A DNA stretch of 64,000 nucleotides from Dillenia suffruticosa (GCA_033439265.1 JAVTVX010000004.1:22701201-22765200), one strand, 5' to 3'; numbered from the stretch's first letter, positions 21,960 through 34,872 are shown. The notes: generated by a model not told the origin, from the letters alone. Program-made: numbers and translations.

Positions 21960-24270
21960 ATCATGTGGTTTCTTTACCAATTTTTATCAATAATATCGAA
22001 ATAATTTATAATTTTAACTATATCATAAATATTTTAATATAAATAAAAATTATATATGCCCCGTTACATAATTTATTTTAGACCTTTCTAAACTATGGAT
22101 CGACGAAGATCAGAGAAAATGACAGTCAAGAAAGAGCAAGGTAATGTAAGGAAAATCTTTCGTCCCGGAGGAGGAGAGGGTTTTGGTAGTGGCAGCGGCG
22201 GTGGAAGGTTGTAAATGGAGGCGGAAGAGGAGGTGATAGGATTGAGTAGAGGCCATTAAATAAAATATTTAATTAATATCTTTTTTAACTTTAATTATTA
22301 TTTCATTTATATTTTAAAAATTGTAATCAATTATACACGATTAAGACTCATAAAGATATTTCTTCAAACACATTAAATTGAAAAAAGGGTTCAAAATTTT
22401 AAGATTTTGTAAGTTTTTTTTTTAAATATTATTAGTGTAATTAATTTAGATTAAGTGTTAGATTATGATCCAAGAAATATATATAGTACCAAGTGTTCTT
22501 CGATTCATCGGTACCAAAGGCTCCTCTATAGCTATACATGTTTACAAAAATTCGAATACTAGATTTTGAAAAAAAGAATTTGAATAGAAGATTTTAGCCA
22601 CTCGGGTATCTCTACAAAGACACAAAAATAAGGTCTCTACTCATAACATGACCCGGACTTTAATTTATTTCTACCATCGATGTTTTTAATTTAATGTTTT
22701 ATTTATAAGTTTTCGATTTTCTCTTATCAGCTTAAACTAATGCAATTAGAAGCTTAACAATCCGATGAGATTTGTCGGATAAAATATTATTTTTTTACTA
22801 CCAATCCGCATTCTAAAAAAATGCTTATGTTTGTTTATTATTGTTAATAATCCTATCTACTTGAGCTTAGGCCAGTTTCATGCATTGAAAATTTTTTATT
22901 ATTGTTTATTATTGTTAAATACACTGGTGAGAGCTTATTAGACTAGTTTTGTCGGTTAGTTTGACTCAAACTAAATTTAATCAGATTCAATATATGATCA
23001 CCAGATATCAACAGTTTATTAAAAAAAAAAAAGTGTTCTTCTTTGACCACTCAATAATAGGATACTTTACAAAAATTAAGTTGAATTTAAATAAGATTTT
23101 TAAGTGACAATAAATTTATTTTTTTATAAAATTATTATTTAATCAATAAAAGATTATTTTTTGTTAAAAATTTATATTTTAGTTAAAAATATTGCTAATA
23201 ATATAAGAGAAAATAAAATTGAATCAAAGTAAAGTAGGTTTTTCACTTATTAGCATTTCTATAAAATTTTTTATATATTTTAAAATATTCACTTATTACT
23301 TATTCAATAAATTTATCATTTCAATTTTATTAAATTATTAATAGTCAATAATGTTTAAAATATAATTAATTTATAATCTATTATTTAAAAAATTTGAACT
23401 ATGATCTTGCATTAGTTGATCTGATAAGGAGGGAGGAGCTGGACTCGGACAAGCATTGAGTTGTAGTCGGCACGTGCCCACTTCTCTCTCTCTATTTGAC
23501 TACGAGTATCTGAAAATTCAACTAATTCAATTTAAATGTTACAAAACATAATTTAGAAATTAACTTTCGCAATATATATTTTTTATTTTCAAAACTCAAA
23601 CTTGATATTTTGATTATAAAAATTTAATACGTTGCTGCTAGATTCATATGTCAGTAATTATGTATTTTTTCATTTTTAAAAGATATTTGATTAAAAAAAT
23701 TTAATACCTATTATTAAGGTGGTGTTTGGTTAATAGGTATGAGATTTAGTAATGGCTTTGAAATCTATATAAATTGGAATGAGAATCAAGATATGGGTAT
23801 GAAACCTGATTTTGTGAAACCCAAGTTTGAGTTTTGGTTGAAAACCATAGATGAAATCTAAGAAAAATTCCTTGTCAATTTTGTCATTCCATAAAATATT
23901 GATTTTAAAACATTTTAAAAAATAAAATAAATTATTAATTTAATCCGGGACACTTAAAACCTTTAACAAATAAATAAAATATTAATTTAAAAATATTTTA
24001 ATTTTAGTTTTAATTTAAAAAATCAAATAAATTTAAAGAAAATAAAAAAGATAATAATTATAGTTTTAATTTTACAAAATAAAATAAAATTTTAAAAATA
24101 TTAATTTAAAAATATTTTTTATCAAAGATAAAATTAATAATTATATGATTCTCAATTTGAAAGATATATAAATCAAATATCAATATTGATAATTAAATTT
24201 ATTTTAAAATTTAAATCAAATAAGAAATATTATATTTTGATTGATTTCAATTTGATTTTTGAACGCAAAC
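21960..24270. other. AT-rich desert with partial repeat tails
   Basis: No gene supported. A short GC-richer run near 22170-22230 (GGCAGCGGCGGTGGAAGG) has no open reading frame of note. A reverse SINE tail lies at about 23495-23600. A GGTGGTGTTTGGTTAATAGG stretch at 23719 resembles MITE termini, but a matching inverted end was not secured. Confidence 0.4.
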
Positions 24271-24652
24271 CAATCGCCCTCTCCCCGGGGCGAATCCACC
24301 CGAGTTGGGTCAAGTGACCTTTTCACGCGAGCGTCATTCTCAGCTTTGACTTTTTTTGTTGGTCTGAACGGGGCCACGGCGTAGGCCCAACGCATGGAAA
24401 TTCAGGAAGAGGCAGACCCCAAAAAAGAGCCGAAGGCTCTCCCTTACTTAAACATTAATATCTAAAATTTTAATTATTTTGATTCAAATAATTATAAATT
24501 TTAATTTAAAAAGTGTTTTTTTATATTTATTTTTTTATTTTAAAACTTAAACTTAAAATTTTAAATAAGAAAATTTAACATTCTGTCGTTAAATTTACAA
24601 ATCAATAGTAAGACTTTTTATTCTTAACACAACATTACAAAGAACGTTCTCA

Positions 24653-24735
24653 AGAGAATAATTTAGTGGTCACAATCTCTTCTCCATCCTAGTGATCCCA
24701 AATTCGAATCTCTATGTAACTAAAAAAAAAAACAT
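24653..24735 (+). repeat. short tRNA-like SINE head
   Basis: Box-A-like AATAATTTAGTGGTCACAAT, box-B-like AAATTCGAATCTCTATG and a poly(A) end, about 80 bp in all, with no tail domain. Resembles 47218-47304 and 60900-60972. Confidence 0.5.
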
Positions 24736-24791
24736 TACAATGAGCAAGCTTAATACCTTGCCTATACCTGAAGAGAAATCGGAGCAAATCA

Positions 24792-24991
24792 ATGGACAGT
24801 TGATTTAGTGGGATGAGACGCTAAATCTTTTAACTAAGTTCCTGAATTCGATTCACGGTTTGGATATGAAAAAACTATATTGGGAGGGTAATTTTCTTAA
24901 ATGGATCACTATAAATCTCGAATCAGATTAATTAGAATATGATTTTGGATACCGGTTAGTATAGTACCAAAAAAAAAAAAAAAAAAAAAAC
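24792..24991 (+). mobile_element. SINE copy, long family (best preserved)
   Basis: Head GTTGATTTAGTGGGATGAGA (box A), then CTGAATTCGATTCACGG (box B) about 40 bp later. The middle block has TATATTGGGAGGG and the tail CAGATTAATTAGAATATGA then GGATACCGGTTAGTATAGTA. It ends in about 21 A. Used here as the reference for the family. Confidence 0.75.
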
Positions 24992-25435
24992 CAGTTCAAG
25001 AGGAAGATCCCCAAAAGCAACGTTTCCATGTGTTGAGACAAGGGGTGAAGTTAAAAGTAATCTTTGCATAGCAAAACATAATATGTGGGAATAAACGGGG
25101 TAAATGTTATAAATAATATTATAAAGGATTTTACTGGTATTTTTAGAAATTTTTAATGATTAGTTGATATAATAGTTAATGGATGAGTAGATAATTGATA
25201 AGAGACTAATAACTAATATAATTAAAAAATTTTAGAGATATATATAAAATGGTATATATAATAAAAAATAAAAATAGAAAATAGAAAATCTAAAGAGATA
25301 CAAATCCAAATAGAAGAGAGGGAGATTTTAAAAGTTTAATAAAATATATAGGGATGATATATAAAATTTATTTTTTGATCCGGCCTATCTCAAAATGAAG
25401 TTTGATTTTGAATTTTAAATAGTACTACATTTTAA
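24992..25435. other. AT-rich spacer, nothing recognised
   Basis: No coding region or recognisable element. Confidence 0.4.
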
Positions 25436-25607
25436 TCGATGGATAATCGGTATAGAAGGTAAGAGTGCTATATTTTTTAATTAAGTTTCGGATTTAAAAC
25501 TTGAAAATAGAAAAAACTACGACGGAGATATTCCCTAAATTGGGTCTGATAATATTTAAATTAAATTAATTAAAATCTGATTTTAAATATATGTTGATTA
25601 TAAAAAT
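25436..25607 (+). repeat. SINE copy, long family (diverged)
   Basis: Aligns to 24792-24991 through TTTTTTAATTAAGTTTCGGA, GAAAAAACTACGACGGAG and a decayed tail AATTAATTAAAATCTGATT. Confidence 0.5.
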
Positions 25608-25744
25608 ACTACTGCATTTTAAGATTTGGATAGTTATATATATAGTATCACATTTTGGGAGACTTCCCCCTCTATAGAATGCCCGACAGTTAAGTTGATT
25701 CAAATTAGTCGATAAGAAACTCCGGACACCGGGGGTCAAGGACA

Positions 25745-25769
<25 letters not shown>
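25745..25769. repeat. AT microsatellite
   Basis: About 12 AT units. Confidence 0.95.
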
Positions 25770-25777
<8 letters not shown>

Positions 25778-26744
25778 GTACCACATTTTAAGATGTGGTC
25801 TCATGTCAGGGGTGACCGTTTCCTGGGTCTTGGTTCCGTGATAGATCAAAGAATAAAAATGGGCAAGAAGGGAACCCATTTTCACAATCTGTCCAATATC
25901 CAAAGCCCAACTAATGGGAAATGCGCTTTCTCACCGAGACATGCCGAGCCCAGATCTCAATATTTCAAACTTAACATTTGACCCGGAATACAAATATTTA
26001 GTACTACTATTTTTTTTTTTTTTACAAGGGTTTAAACCTAGAATCACTAACTTGAGAGACGAGGATTTGTACCACTAAACTATCCTCTTGGAGACATTTT
26101 TAGTACTACTATATTTCAAGACAATCAAGGTTTTTATTTTTATTTTTTTGGTATAACATATAATTATTTGAAATCATATTTTAATTAATTTAATTTGAGT
26201 ATTGTCAAACTTAATTTAAGAAAAGTTTTTCTAACGTAATATTTTTCATTTCCAAGTTTTGAATCTGATATTTGGTTAAAAGATTTAATATCCTTACTCA
26301 TTAGGTCAACTATTTATTAGTATCAAAGTTTTTATTATTGACGTGCATTAATTTTAGTTTTCAGGTAATAATAAATGCATGGAACAATTTTTATATAGTA
26401 ATGATTAAATTTATTAAAATATTTTTCAAATTAAATAAAAAATTTAAAAATACATTGAGGTAGATTGTGATATAATATTTAGTATATTTGATTTTTTTTA
26501 ACTCATTTAATCTCTCTAATATTATTTTTAGTTGCTAAATGAAAAGGAAATGTTCAACTTTAACCTCCACAAACGAATGTATGATCTTCTTCCATCTACA
26601 AAAAAGTTCATCCGTCCATTGCCCCCTTCTTTGCAGCCTATCCCACTTCTCCTTTAAATTATTAAATGTAGACAAACTCCTCGCTTCTTAAATTTACATA
26701 TTAATCACTATATGTCTGCTAGCACAAAAGTTAAAGAAATACCC

Positions 26745-26830
26745 GTGAGCTCTAACTCAACTGGTACTGTTCCCCTCTTACTTGTAAAGATTTCCATTTC
26801 AAATTTCCTTATATACAAAAAAAAAATAAA
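26745..26830 (+). repeat. short tRNA-like SINE head
   Basis: GTGAGCTCTAACTCAACTGG (box-A-like), then ATTTCCATTTCAAATTTCC (decayed box B) and an A run. Weakly supported. Confidence 0.35.
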
Positions 26831-26949
26831 GGAATTGACATTATTATATAATTTATTATAGTGCTTTCTCATGGGTGATGAGATTGATAAGCTAATCAAC
26901 TCTTAGGATGACACTAAAAGAGTAACAATAATGATCGTTCTTATTTATT

Positions 26950-28192
26950 TATTTTTTTACTTGACTATCAGTATCTAAATAATCCGAATAATTCGATTTA
27001 AGTATTGTGAGATTCAATTTATAAGTAAATTCTCTCAACCTCTATTTTTTTATTTTTAAAATTTAAAATTTTGGTTAAAAAAATTCAGACCAATTGATAT
27101 TTACATTTTATTAAAAAAAAGAAAATAAGAGAAAACGAAAAACTTTTCACTTTTTTCAATAAACATTTTTTAGGGGGATTCTTGAAATTAATCACTCATC
27201 CCTTTGATTACAACTAAGTTGAGGTTAACTGAGATAGACCATGGCCAACATGAACAAAGTGATAAGGAAATAGGCAAAGAGATACTATGGGAAACTAAGA
27301 GCAAGTTTGGTTTGATAATTTTTTTTAAACTTTTAATTTGTAAATAATTTTTAACTTATAAATCAATTTGAAAATAAATTGTTTAAGTTTCCACAAAACA
27401 ATTAAATAATATTAGTAACTTATTTATTAAAATGTCCAAAAAAATTGTTTGCCACTGTTTTTTTGGTAAAAATAAAATTATATGATAAATTAAAATTAAA
27501 TTAAATATTTTTTATCTTATATACATAATAATGATGTGCAAATTTGCAAGAATACAAAAGAAGGAATGTCAAATTCTTTATATTTTAAAAATAATTAAGG
27601 ATAATATAATCTTTTATGGAGATAATTGAAAATTTAGAAGTAAAGTGGAGCTTACTTCTAACTTTTGATTTATTTTAAATAATTTAATTTATTTATGATT
27701 CAAATCTAATATTTTTGACATTTATTATATTTTATTTAAAAATAAATTCGATTAACTTACAAATAAAATCAAATATACTCTAAATAAAACTCAGAAGAGA
27801 AACACAAAGAGAAAAATTTTGAGCTTATTTTTCTTTATTCTTTTTTATTTTCCCTATCGAAGAAAGTGAGATTTTCTTTTGAGAGCGGATCAATGCCTTA
27901 AACATTTCCCATTTTTTATTTTTATAAATTATTGATATCTAATAATTATATTAAATTCGATTAAATTTGATTCGAATCGAGTTATATTTATAAAAGACAA
28001 AACTTTTCTAATATCTATTTTTTTATACATAAAATTCAAATATAAAATTTTATTTAAATGATATCAGTGTGTAGCCACTTGATTAAAAAGATATTAAAAA
28101 ATAAATATTAAACGTATTTATGACCAACAATCTTTGCAATTGTTTTTTTTGGTAAAAATAAAAATACGTGATAAATTAAATATTTTTTATTT

Positions 28193-28196
<4 letters not shown>
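26950..28196. other. AT-rich desert
   Basis: No genes. A reverse-orientation SINE tail with TTGACTATCAGTATCTAAA occupies about 26955-27100. The rest is featureless AT-rich DNA. Confidence 0.4.
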
Positions 28197-28227
<31 letters not shown>

Positions 28228-28228
28228 T
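28197..28228. repeat. AAT microsatellite
   Basis: About ten AAT units. Confidence 0.95.
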
Positions 28229-29591
28229 ACAGTACCTTAATATTCGACTGCCCAAACTTATTTATGACCGTACGATTAAGTGCGCAGAAGCCAGTAGTGC
28301 CCACTTATTTCCACTGCAAATGAGTATACTTTGACTTGGTTAGTAAATTTGTCCCACGCAAAGGACCCTAGATTGACCAATCAGCTCCACCATAAAGTTG
28401 CCATGTCAGCATATCCCCGCTGACGTAGCACAATCAATGGTTTTGCAATCGAATCTAAAACCAGAACCGAAAGTGCATGGACCTGTACCTCCAAATAATT
28501 TGTAATATTTTTATTTTATAAAACTTTTACGAGAGTGATAATTTTGGCGTATCAAATCAGTCATTAAATACGGATATCTTTTATATTTCAAGTTTTATAT
28601 AAAAAAAGAAATATCAAAAAATTTTTATTTTTTAAAAATTTAATTTAAATCAAATGATATTTAATTTAAATTAATATGATTATCGATGATTTATTTAAAA
28701 TAAAATATTATTTTTAGAATTTAAAACCGTACGAGAGACTTTAGGGAGCTTTGAATCAGCGCCATATGGCATCCAAATCTTTCAATGATCACATGGGGTT
28801 AATATCTCGATTTTAAAATTTTGAGAGGAACTTTTTTGGACTAAAAAGATTAATCAATGTTAGTAAATTTAATTAATAAGAAATTCAATTAATGGGGTAT
28901 GTGAATATCCTAGTTCAATCACCCATTATAAAAAAGAATGGTGCCTATTAATGACCATGACTATTCAAATATACAATATATTAATGCATTAATAAAAATT
29001 TTTAATCATAAATTAGATTTTTTATTTTTTTTTAAGGGAAAAGAGTCTAGGATAGGATAGCAAAACCGGATGAGGAGAAAATGGTAAATTATAAATGGAA
29101 CTCACAAGTTTATAATTTAGAGCAAATGTCGATAGTAATAAGAATAGTAATTGCCAATCGAATGTGAGGTTTGGATTTAGCTCCTTTGTACGTTCTCCCT
29201 TTCTCACTTGGTTTTGAGGTATTTATCGGAGAAAGATTGATTGGTTCATAATTGTCAATCTTACACTCTCTACGAGGGTCTTCCATATCTCTCCTGTTTA
29301 TCTACATGCTATGAGCCATTTGGAAAGCTCAGCTATGTTTGAGAGTTTAACTTTCTCTTCAGACGGTGTTGCTACTATCACGTTCAACTATACTCGGGAT
29401 GGTTGGCTTGACAGTTGTTGGTGGGTCTTGACCCCCTCTTGACTCAAGTTGCTGGATACGATGGTCCTTCTTCGAGATTTTATAAACTTAATAGTAATGG
29501 ATCCTCATGTCTTTCTTCCCATTTGGGCATGTCAGAGATCTTCAAGATGAGTATGGATTCTAAGTCCATCGCTTGCGATGAATTTAGAAGT
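28229..29591. other. gene-free stretch upstream of the copia element
   Basis: Around 28330-28480 it is less AT-rich and has GACCAATCAG (CCAAT-like) and GCTGACGTAGCA (TGACG-like), as in promoters, but no gene follows on either strand. The stretch 29220-29590 has higher GC and short open segments that I cannot assign to a family. Confidence 0.35.
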
Positions 29592-29757
29592 TGATAGAAT
29601 ATTTAACCCTTAAATATAGTATTGTATTTATTTTAATGATCAATCATGTGTCTAATGATGTATTCTGTATATATACTCTTATAATTCTCTATATATAATG
29701 AAATACAATTGTTCAAAATCAGGATAAATCATTCTTTCAATAAGTTCTCTTCTAACA
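29592..29757 (+). repeat. 5' LTR of the copia element
   Basis: Starts TGATAGAATATTTAACCC and ends TCTAACA. It contains a TATATATAATG stretch just before the likely R region and matches the 3' LTR with scattered differences. Confidence 0.85.
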
Positions 29758-29772
29758 TGATATCAGAGGCAC
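29758..29772 (+). other. primer-binding site (initiator tRNA-Met)
   Basis: TGATATCAGAGGCAC abuts the 5' LTR; the plant copia standard is TGGTATCAGAGCCA. Confidence 0.85.
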
Positions 29773-30339
29773 ATTAGAAAACTTAGCCTCTCTCTTTTTG
29801 TCTCCCACCACCAAAAAATCTTTCTAGTTCTATTATACTCTGTACTTGTCTCTTGTAAGAATCCTGTATATCAGAACAAGTCTAGTTAATTTCTTAGATA
29901 TATATAAAAAAAAGAAATGAGTCTATTTTATTTCTTGCAACGGATCTGTTTTCCATTTTTTTTAGAGCCATCACCATCTAGGATGAACACCTTTTTCTGT
30001 CAACAATCATTCTTGCAAATCTCTCAATTCTAATTCACAAAGAGATTCATTTCATTTGACTTTCATTACTAGGAACATCAAATTTATTCTTTGACTTTCT
30101 CCGATCTTTCCTATACATTTAATGTTTTCTTTGTAAACGTAATTTTGTGGTTTGATCACCTTTCTTGGAATAAGAAGGTACCTACAAAAAAAAAAGAGGT
30201 ACAAAAAAAAAAGAAGTAGAAAGTACCCTCAAAAAATGAGGTAAAAAAAAAAGGTACCTACACAAAAAAAAACACTTTGCTATAGTTAGCACCACCCGTC
30301 AGTCTCCCTCTTTTGTTTTTCATCTGACTCCTGACCTTC

Positions 30340-31480
30340 AACTTTATGGCACCGATCAACATTAATACATCTACTCCTCTCTTTACCCACTATGCATATG
30401 GAATTAGCAATCTTAAGGGGCCATATTCCTACCATTCTTGTCTCTTGATTTCAATAATCCCAAATATAATAATTGGGCTGCATTGCACAAATCAAATGTC
30501 AAAAGTGTTGGTGTCATGGGTTATTTTGACGGCACAATAAAACCTAAAGATGTCCATGATACTCAATGGACTCACCTTGATGCACTTGTCTCATTCTTGA
30601 TCTATCAAACTATTACCGATGATATTCTTAGCATGATTCTAGAACCAAATAGGACTAGTACTGCTCAGGAACTTGGACTCACATCAAATCCTTATTTAAA
30701 GACAATCTTAATGCCAGATCCTTACAGTTAACCAAACAATTTAGAACCATTCATATGAGAACACTACCATTATAGAATACTGTCAATGAATCAAATCCCT
30801 TGTCGAGTCGTTAGCAGACATTGACAGCCTTATACCAAAAAATACCCTTGTCCTTCATCTTCTACATGGCCTCTATGAACAAAATGGCACATTTGCCAGT
30901 ATCATCAAGTTCCAAGAGTCATTGTCATCATTTCTTAAAGCTCACTCCATGCTTCTCATCGAAGAAGTCTGTCTTTCTACCACCATCGATCTTTCTCCTT
31001 ATACTTCTTCCACCGTTCTGCACACTCACATACCATCACATAATTCCTCCTTCCCTCATGCTCATGGTGGGGAACGTCAAAATTAACCCCATCATCCCAG
31101 TAGAAACCATGGTCATGGTCGAGGTCGTAATAATATTATGCGTGGATGAGATTATGGTCGAGCACAAGGGTCACAAAATATCCAACAATGATATGGTCCA
31201 ATATCCGACAATTTTGCATACTAGTTTGGACCACCTACAGCCCCTTTTTGGTTCACTTAGACCCCTATTTGGCCCATTGGGAATCAACCCATCAATACTG
31301 CTGGACCCGATCTTCTCAATAGTGCACCACGAGCTTTGGGTTGTGGGTCAAGCCAACTTGTGCAATCTATTTTGCAACATCCGCAAGGTCTACAAACCTT
31401 TTGGGCCGATTTCCATCTTTTCGGGTCTTCCTATCAGCCAACAGATATAGTCCAACATCTCAACACTCTATCTCTCCAAC
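30340..31480 (+). pseudogene. copia gag remnant
   Basis: The frame reads NNWAALHKSNVKSVGVMGYF, then DTQWTHLDALVSFLIYQTIT and DDILSMILEP, the gag pattern of copia elements in which a W-D-x-V-x-x-W-x-Y motif precedes DDLLDMVLE. Frameshifts and stops follow. A G/R-rich stretch (near 31100-31160) stands where nucleic-acid binding is expected, but no intact CCHC knuckle is visible. Confidence 0.8.
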
Positions 31481-31494
31481 AGCCCGATGATAAT

Positions 31495-31900
31495 CAATGG
31501 TATCATGATACTGGTACTACATCTTACTTGACGTACAAGTCAGGTAATCTTAGTACCATTTTTAATAAGAGTAATATCTCGCATGTTTTTGTCAATAATG
31601 GAACCCCTTTCCATTTCTTATGTCGGAAACGCTTCTCTAAACATATCTTCATCTCCTTTCTATTTTAAAAATGTCTTAGTTACACCTCATATTATTAAAA
31701 TCTTATTTTTGTATACCAATTTACAAAAAGATAATTTATACTCTATAGAATTTAACCTATTTGATTGCACCGTAAACGATGTTCGAACGAAACAGATCAC
31801 ACTCAGGTGCAATAGTTTGGAAGGTCTCCATTTCATAACTCATTCTCGTACTTCTCTTTTTACTACTTTGGCAATTTCTTTCTGCACTACTTGACACAAG
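31495..31900 (+). pseudogene. copia protease and pre-integrase remnant
   Basis: WYHDTGTTSYLTYKSGNLS is the retroviral-type aspartic protease motif (D-T/S-G-A/T-T-S-H-L-T). It is followed by SSPFYFKNVLVTPHIIK and CTVNDVRTKQI, the usual copia pre-integrase sequence. At least one frameshift lies between them. Confidence 0.85.
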
Positions 31901-32750
31901 CGTTTTGATCGTTCAGGCGCATATATTTTTCGTTACTTGTCATCAAAGAATTTAATTTCATATAATAAAACCACTTCTCCTACCTTTTGTCAAGTGTGTC
32001 AATTAGGGAAGTATACTAGACTTTCATTTTCTACTTCAAAATCACCCAGCATTGCTCCCTTTAATATTGTCCATTCTAATTTATGAACTTCACCTATATC
32101 TAGTGAAAGTGATTTTCAATATTATTTGATTTTCCTAGATGATTTCTCACATTTTGTTTAGATATATTCTCTATGTGCTAAATCCCATATTTTTGAAAAA
32201 TTCTTATACATTTGTGCTTTTGTTTGTATACAATTCAACACTGAAATTAAGATATTTCAATATGACAATAGTACAAAATTAAATAATTCCCCTTTTATCT
32301 CATTCTTTGCTAATCATAACAACTTTTACAGATTTTCTTGTTCAGACACTTCACAACAAAATGACAAATCCGAACGTCTGTTACGTATGATCAATGATGT
32401 TGTACATACACTCCTTTTCGAAACCTATACGCCACCATCATACTGGGTAAAGGCATTACACATGGTCGGACATCTATTTAATATTCGGCCCATAAAAACA
32501 TTTCACAATCAAATACCATTTAAAACCCTTTTTCATAAACCACCGCTTTATACTTACGTTTATACTTTTGGGTGTCTCGTTACCCAAACCTATCTCACTC
32601 TATTCCACACAAATTAGCTCCTCGCTCGATGCCATGTGTATTCCATGACTATCCACTACATCATCGTGGCTATAGATATCTTGACATTACTACTAAAAGG
32701 ATAATCATGTGTCACCAAGTCACATTTGTTGAGTAGGAATTTCCTTTCGC
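31901..32750 (+). pseudogene. copia integrase remnant
   Basis: Contains FQYYLIFLDDFSHF (catalytic-core region), then SERLLRMINDVVHTLLFET, PPSYWVKALHMVGHLFNIRP and TFGCLVTQTYLTL. These match the copia integrase C-terminal half, where the second and third catalytic positions precede PSxWxEAL. Stops and frameshifts are present. Confidence 0.82.
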
Positions 32751-33049
32751 ATCACAACATACGCCCACTGCCACATCATTCAATTTCCTCGATCCCATTG
32801 ATGACACGCCATCTCCTTTGTTTCACTGGATCCTTCCCTTTTCATCCTCCTTTATCCCCGTAGCATTTACATATTCTTCTTTTGCCTTCTCATCGACCTC
32901 TCCATCTTCCTCTCTTACCTCACCCCCACGCCAACACCATCTCCCTCACCTAGTCTTCCTCCTCCCCCTCCTCCTCCCTCTCGTTATCACATGGTCACAC
33001 ATAGTCAATGTGGCATATTCAAATCAAAGCAACCATTTTCCCTTCATAT

Positions 33050-33223
33050 TCACACTAACTCCTCCATTCCTTGTACTTACAAACAAGCTCTTCAAGATTT
33101 AGACCAACAACAAAACATCTTAAAGAATATTATACTCTTATTAAAAATGATATTTGGGATCTTGTTCCCCAGTATTTCGGGGGTAATATTATTAATTTTC
33201 AATGGATTTTTAGAGATGAGTTT
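33050..33223 (+). pseudogene. copia reverse transcriptase, 5' part before the CACTA insertion
   Basis: Frames give HTNSSIPCTYKQALQD and NDIWDLVPQYFGGNI, then INFQWIFRDEF, matching the RT start of copia pol (W-L-V-P, then W-I-F-R). The frame is cut at the codon TTT by the CACTA element and resumes at 35829. Confidence 0.85.
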
Positions 33224-33239
33224 CACTACAAAAAAACAG

Positions 33240-33645
33240 ACTTTTAGTCACAAATTTAGAGACGAAAATTTTTTAAAAATTCGTTGCTAAAAACATTAGC
33301 GACGGATTTAGCGACGAAAAATTTTTCATCGCTAATAACGCATCGCAAAAATTTAGCGACGAAAATTAGAAATCCGTCGCTAAATTTAGCGATAAATAAT
33401 TTTTTGTCGCTAAAATTCGTCACAAAATTTAGCGACGAAAAATTATCCGTCGCTAAATTAGCGATATAAAAAAAATCCGTTACTAAATTAGCGACGAAAA
33501 TCTAAAATTCGTCGCTCAATTTAGCGACAGATAATTTTTGTCACTAAAATCCGTCTCTAATTTAGGAAAAAAAAAAAGTCCGTCGAAAAATTATCCGTCC
33601 CTAATTTAGCGACGAATAAAAAAATTCGTCGCTGATTCCAAATTC
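33240..33645. repeat. left subterminal repeat array of the CACTA element
   Basis: At least ten copies of TTTAGCGACGAA or its complement TTCGTCGCTAAA, in alternating orientation. Such arrays are where CACTA transposases bind in known elements. Confidence 0.88.
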
Positions 33646-33654
33646 GTCGAAATG

Positions 33655-33890
33655 CCCAGGGAGCGCGCATGCTTGGACGGGCCCTTGCCCACCTGAGCCA
33701 GCACATGCCTGGATGGCCCCGCCCACCTGAGCCAGCACCAGCCTGGAAGCCACGTGCCTGGACGGGCCGCACCCACCCGCACCCACCCGAGCCAGTGCCA
33801 GCCTGCAAGCTGCCCGCCCGCCCGCCTAAGCCAGCACCCCCGTCTGCAAGCGCGCCCGCTTCAGCATCAGCCCTCCTCACTTAATTGCTA
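33655..33890. repeat. GC-rich minisatellite-like block inside the CACTA element
   Basis: Imperfect tandem units of about 32-40 bp built from CACCTGAGCCAGCAC, TGCCTGGAYGG and GGCCCCGCCC. The long open frames on both strands are products of the GC-rich repeat, not a gene. Confidence 0.75.
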
Positions 33891-34009
33891 GAAAATGCCA
33901 CTTTGCCTTCACCGTGGTTCGAACTCCTACTCCTTCATACCTACACGCATACACATAAGTATAAACCTATAAACCACCAAACCAAATGTTAGTATGTGAT
34001 ATAAATTTT

Positions 34010-34190
34010 TTTTTATTTATTATCTTTTTTTCACATTTTTCTAATAATAAAAAAATAATATATAATAATAATTTAAAATAATAAATATAATAACCTTATT
34101 TACTTATTATCTTTTTTTCACATTTTTCTAATAATAATAATAAAAGAATATATAATAACAATTTAAAATAATAAATATAATAACTTTTTT
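34010..34190. repeat. 87-bp AT-rich tandem duplication
   Basis: TATCTTTTTTTCACATTTTT is repeated 87 bp apart (34021 and 34108), followed in both copies by TAATAATA and AATTTAAAATAATAAATATA. Confidence 0.75.
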
Positions 34191-34762
34191 TATTTAAACC
34201 ACCAACCTAAAATAATATTAATTAAAAATAATAAATATGATAATTTTTAATAAAATAAAAAATAATAAAATACTAATTTAAAATAAAATAATAAAATAAT
34301 TAAAAAATATATTAATATTATATTTTGTTTTCTTCTTTTTTCTTTTATTTTATTATTTTATTATTTTTTTCATTTTTATTTTATTTTTTAATTCATAGTT
34401 TAAAAATGGATTACGGAATCTCAATAATATAAAATTATAATTATCAATAAATTATAATATATTAATAATTTAAAAAACCTATATATTTAATCATAAAATA
34501 GTTTTATTCGTTTGAATATATAAGTAATTTCAATATAATTATTATATATACGAAATTTCAATAATGAGAATAGAAAGGAAAAAAAACCCAAAAATAGAGA
34601 TGAAGTGAGAATAGAAAACAAATGAGAAGGAAGAAAGAAACAAAAAATATTATCACACAACACTAAGCGGTGGTGCAGTGGTGACATGTCTTCTGTTTAA
34701 ATTCGAGATCCAAGATTTGAATCCATTCGATAGCGTGTTTTTTAGTATTAAAACAATGAAAG

Positions 34763-34872
34763 GCGGGCGCCCGTGCCTGCATGAGGGGCGCCCGCATCGG
34801 CGCGTGCCTGCCTGCGCCTGGCGCCCGTGCATGCATGCATCGGCACCCGCGCAGGCTCGCACCCAACATATC
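34763..34872. repeat. second GC-rich block inside the CACTA element
   Basis: Short repeats of GGCGCCCG, GTGCCTGC and GCATGCATGC. It resembles the block at 33655-33890 in composition but not in unit. A tRNA-like GCGGTGGTGCAGTGGTGACA with TTCGAGATCC lies just before it at about 34668-34715. Confidence 0.6.

Noticed and set aside
23719-24275. A PIF/Harbinger or hAT MITE with GGTGGTGTTTGGTT end
   Set aside because: The proposed inverted end (GGGCGATTGGTTTGCG) matches only loosely and no target duplication could be read.
28330-28480. Promoter of a gene, from CCAAT-like and TGACG-like motifs
   Set aside because: No coding region follows in either direction within reach; motifs of this length occur by chance.
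33557-33884. Long Ala/Gly/Pro-rich open frames on both strands
   Set aside because: They read through a GC-rich repeat inside a CACTA transposon; frames are open on both strands only because stop codons are rare in GC-rich DNA.
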